DNA of 8,148 nt from an uncultured Eubacteriales bacterium (GTDB lineage: Bacteria > Bacillota_A > Clostridia > Christensenellales > Aristaeellaceae). This document shows, one piece after another, positions 6,040 to 8,148 of this stretch (positions are counted from its first letter, which is position 1; every line of letters begins with the position of its first letter). The translations under genes and the position numbers were made by a program. The stretch is taken from NCBI GenBank assembly GCA_902766515.1, contig CACXEB010000247.1, positions 1 to 8,148 of the forward strand, read 5' to 3'. The notes under the pieces were generated by a model. That model ran no database searches. It had not been told where the DNA came from and saw only the letters and a list, made by a program, of their open reading frames with translations.

Positions 6040-7017
6040 TCAGTAAATGCTGTTGCCCGTCAGCTTGCGGGACATGAAATTGGCCGAAGATACCAGGATC
6101 AGGCCGATCACACCGTTGAACAGGCCAATGGCCGCGCCGAGGGAATACTGCGGGGACGAGGAGCCGAGCGTATATCGGTAGACATAGGTGTCGATGATAT
6201 CGGAAACGGACATGTTGGTGCTCGTCTGCATCAGGAGCACCTTTTCAAAGCCCAGGGAGAGCAGATGCCCGACGTTCAGGATAAACATGACCATGATCGT
6301 CGGCATGATGGTGGGGATCGTGATATAAATGATCTGCTGGAACCGCGACGCCCCGTCGATGCGCGCCGCCTCAAACATATCGTTGCTGATGCTGGTGATC
6401 GCCGCCAGGTAGATGATCGCCGTCCAGCCCGTAAACTGCCACATATCCGTAAGGATATACAGCATGCGGAAGTACTGCGGTTCGTTCATGTAATAGATCC
6501 TGCCGACGCCGAACAGCTGATCCAGAAGGCGGTTGAGCATGCCCATTGATGGAGACAGCAGTTCGCTCATGATGGAAATCACCACGACGGTCGACACAAA
6601 GCGCGGGATGTAACTCACTGTCTGGACAAATTTCTTCAGCCGCAGGTGTCTGAGCTCGTTGAGCAGGATGGCGAAAATGATGGGAAACGGGAAATTGATG
6701 ACCAGGTTCTCCAGGCTGATAATCAGCGTATTGGTAAAGGCCGTCCAGAATTCCTGCTTCATCAGGAACTGTTCAAAATACCGGAAGGGCGCAGGCCATA
6801 CCTTGTATCCGGCCGCCCAGCGGTCTCCGTATGGGCCGCCCAGCGGCTTATAGTGCCGGAAAGCCAGGATGTTGCCGAACATCGGCACATACTTGAAAAG
6901 GAGGAAATAGCACAGCGGCAGCAGCATCATCGCGTAAAACTGCCAGTACTTTCCCAAATAATGGCGGAGGGTGATCTTATTGGCATAGGGGGATGCTTCC
7001 TGCTTTTTGCCGCGCAT
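6040..7017 (-). CDS. Carbohydrate ABC transporter permease, LplB type
   Basis: A 325-residue partner permease of the same importer. Six probable membrane helices are seen at about 27-46, 94-119, 135-155, 184-209, 237-258 and 293-314. The long external segment between the first two helices (about 50-90, with the LAFRHYKPLGG motif at 51-61) is characteristic of LplB/YteP-type proteins. The ATPase-docking EAA loop is clear at 216-235 (E216-A-A, D221-G222, then I234-P235). The protein ends in MSRKLTGNSIY, like related permeases whose C-termini read RK..G..LF/Y. The ATG at 7017 has GGAGG (7023-7027) 5 bases upstream. It lies downstream of the solute-binding protein gene but beyond an intrinsic terminator, and no convincing promoter is visible in the 170-base gap. 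Expression therefore probably depends on partial read-through. The two permeases should form a heterodimer in the cytoplasmic membrane. Confidence 0.95.
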   Translation of the reverse strand: MRGKKQEASPYANKITLRHYLGKYWQFYAMMLLPLCYFLLFKYVPMFGNILAFRHYKPLGGPYGDRWAAGYKVWPAPFRYFEQFLMKQEFWTAFTNTLIISLENLVINFPFPIIFAILLNELRHLRLKKFVQTVSYIPRFVSTVVVISIMSELLSPSMGMLNRLLDQLFGVGRIYYMNEPQYFRMLYILTDMWQFTGWTAIIYLAAITSISNDMFEAARIDGASRFQQIIYITIPTIMPTIMVMFILNVGHLLSLGFEKVLLMQTSTNMSVSDIIDTYVYRYTLGSSSPQYSLGAAIGLFNGVIGLILVSSANFMSRKLTGNSIY

Positions 7018-7022
7018 AGGTG

Positions 7023-7027
7023 CCTCC
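7023..7027 (-). promoter_or_regulatory. Ribosome binding site of the LplB-type permease
   Basis: GGAGG within GAGGAGG lies 5 bases upstream of the ATG at 7017. It supports this start and is a strong site, so any limit on permease expression more likely acts on transcription (the terminator at 7111-7148) than on translation. Confidence 0.8.
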
Positions 7028-7110
7028 TCGTTCAGGAAACGATGATGAAATATGTCTTCAGTGCCGGAACGCCGCCCGGCCGGATGCCGTCCTGACCGGG
7101 GCTCCCGAGG

Positions 7111-7148
7111 TAAAAAGGGTATGGGAGCCCGCTGAGCGGGCTCCCATA
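7111..7148 (-). terminator. Intrinsic terminator between binding-protein and permease genes
   Basis: Arms 7136-7148 and 7120-7132 form a perfect 13-bp stem (TATGGGAGCCCGC) with a 3-base loop. On the - strand the stem is followed by CCC and then T5 (7112-7116), the form of a rho-independent terminator placed 40 bases after the stop codon of the binding-protein gene. Such a site inside a transporter operon usually lets part of the polymerases pass, so binding protein is made in excess over permeases. It may also stabilise the 3' end of the binding-protein mRNA. A third copy of the core (GGGCTCCC, 7099-7106 on the + strand) could compete for pairing. Confidence 0.85.
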
Positions 7149-7187
7149 GAAGGACAGCGGAAACTCCGGTGTCCGGTGCAGCCAGAC

Positions 7188-8148
7188 TTACTTATACTTG
7201 TTGTACTCGTTGTACAGGGCCACGAAGTCATCGATGCCCTTGCTCTTCAGATCGGCTTCATACTCGGCCCAGTCAGCATCGATGTCCTTGGTGCCGCGCA
7301 TGAAAGCATCATCCCAGACGAAGAACGCATCCGCCAGCGCCGTCTGCAGCAGGGACGCTTCTTCAGCCGCTTCATCATCGAACGCCGGGGTCGCGGGCAC
7401 ATACTGGATCACGTCGCCCATGGCTGCCACAGCCGCGTTGATCTGGGAATAGTTCTCGTCATACTTCGTCATTTCGCGGGCGTTGTACCACACCACCTGG
7501 GTGCCGTCGCAGCCGCAGCCGAAGGCGTTCTGCATGTACTTGTAGATGCCTTCCTGGTTCTCATGGGACATGATGTCGTCGCTGAAGACCACCTTGCCGT
7601 CCACTTCGGTGTAGGTTTCGCCTTCAACGCCCAGGCACCAGACCTTGGCAGCTTCTTCGGAGAAGAAGACCTCGTCGATCTTGCGGACGACCTGTTCAAA
7701 GTCGGCGCGCTGCATCGTCTTGGCGGGGAACAGAATGCCGTTCCCGACGGAGCTCTTCGGCTGGTGGTGAGCGCCTTTGGGGCCGGCCAGGGAGGGATAC
7801 ATGTTCAGGTCGATGCCTTCGATCTCAGAAGCCTGTTCCCAGCCGCCGATCTGATCATAGTAGCCATACACCGCCATGGAGAGGCCGGTCGCCAGCTTGC
7901 GGGTCGCAGCGGCGTCGTCCTGGGAGAACTCGGGATCCAGCAGGCCTTCCTTGTAGAGCTTGGAGAAGAAGCGGATGTATTCCTTGTAGCTGTCGCTCAG
8001 CGCGCCGGCGAAATACTCCTGGTTCTCATAGTCCCAGCTCAGCACGCGGGTGCCGGTGGAGGTGGAGCGGCCCACGCTGATGCCGAAAGCGGGCATGGTC
8101 ATGCGCTGGAGCACGTAGATGTTCACGATGGAGGTCAGCGGGATGGAA
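7188..8148 (-). CDS. Extracellular solute-binding protein, LplA type (C-terminal part)
   Basis: The reading frame is open to the window edge, so the N-terminus with its expected lipoprotein signal peptide is missing; 319 residues are visible. Proteins of this LplA/YtcQ group usually exceed 450 residues, so this is roughly the C-terminal two thirds. It should be anchored outside the membrane and deliver oligosaccharide to the two permeases. Supporting stretches are the FSKLYKEGLLDPEFSQDDA segment typical of family 1 sugar-binding proteins (about 60 residues in), a VFFSEEAAKVWCLGVEGETY stretch (Trp-x3-Gly-x2-Gly) similar to the GxEGxHY motif of LplA-type proteins, and an acidic helical C-terminus ending in YNEYNKYK. 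A Cys-x-Cys pair (NAFGCGCDG) is an unusual extra. The GTG at 8126 is simply an internal valine codon and not the start. The gene precedes both permeases on the same strand, separated by an intrinsic terminator. The ligand is unknown. Confidence 0.92.
   Translation of the reverse strand, partial: SIPLTSIVNIYVLQRMTMPAFGISVGRSTSTGTRVLSWDYENQEYFAGALSDSYKEYIRFFSKLYKEGLLDPEFSQDDAAATRKLATGLSMAVYGYYDQIGGWEQASEIEGIDLNMYPSLAGPKGAHHQPKSSVGNGILFPAKTMQRADFEQVVRKIDEVFFSEEAAKVWCLGVEGETYTEVDGKVVFSDDIMSHENQEGIYKYMQNAFGCGCDGTQVVWYNAREMTKYDENYSQINAAVAAMGDVIQYVPATPAFDDEAAEEASLLQTALADAFFVWDDAFMRGTKDIDADWAEYEADLKSKGIDDFVALYNEYNKYK

Noticed and set aside
5592..6549. Open frames on the + strand opposite the two permeases
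   Set aside because: They overlap clear membrane permeases with EAA loops on the - strand and yield charged, His/Asp/Arg-rich peptides typical of shadow frames.
7018..7110. Possible separate promoter for the permease genes
   Set aside because: A CATATTT stretch on the - strand resembles a -10 box, but no acceptable -35 lies 16-18 bases upstream.

Overview
The window looks like chromosomal DNA of a GC-rich member of the Clostridia (Bacillota). The evidence is a YlbF/YmcA-type gene directly upstream of mutS, strong AGGAGG-type ribosome binding sites, intrinsic terminators, and an LplA/LplB/YtcP-type sugar transporter split over separate genes. A gut or rumen lineage such as Christensenellales/Aristaeellaceae would fit, but that is an impression, not something the sequence proves. 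No mobile element, CRISPR array, tRNA or rRNA is visible.

Left block (1-5106, + strand). Positions 1-263 hold no convincing gene, only two hairpins; the larger (202-234) is a perfect 15-bp stem without a U-tract. A near-consensus housekeeping promoter (TTGACA 277-282, 17-bp spacer, TATACT 300-305) then drives a compact run of genes: a four-helix membrane protein of unknown function (390-872), a YlbF-family protein with a four-cysteine tail (890-1288), and full-length mutS (1305-3896). The gaps between them are 17 and 16 bases, so they probably share one transcript. After 109 bases comes a cytoplasmic-looking serine hydrolase of the beta-lactamase/PBP4* fold (4006-5061). A textbook intrinsic terminator (5077-5106) closes the block and also separates it from the converging genes on the other strand.

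Right block (8148-5130, - strand). This is a CUT1-type carbohydrate ABC importer read right to left: the C-terminal part of an extracellular solute-binding protein (cut by the window edge), then an LplB-type permease and a YtcP/LplC-type permease. An intrinsic terminator lies between the binding-protein gene and the permeases. It probably keeps binding protein more abundant than the membrane subunits. No ATPase gene is present; importers of this kind usually use a shared MsmX-type ATPase encoded elsewhere.

Most unusual feature. The promoter of the membrane protein-ylbF-mutS group lies between two perfect 13-bp inverted repeats (264-276 and 352-364). The left copy abuts the -35 hexamer, and two more copies of the core TGACGC (in alternating orientation) lie in the leader. 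This could be an invertible (phase-variable) promoter or a multi-site operator; the sequence alone does not decide.
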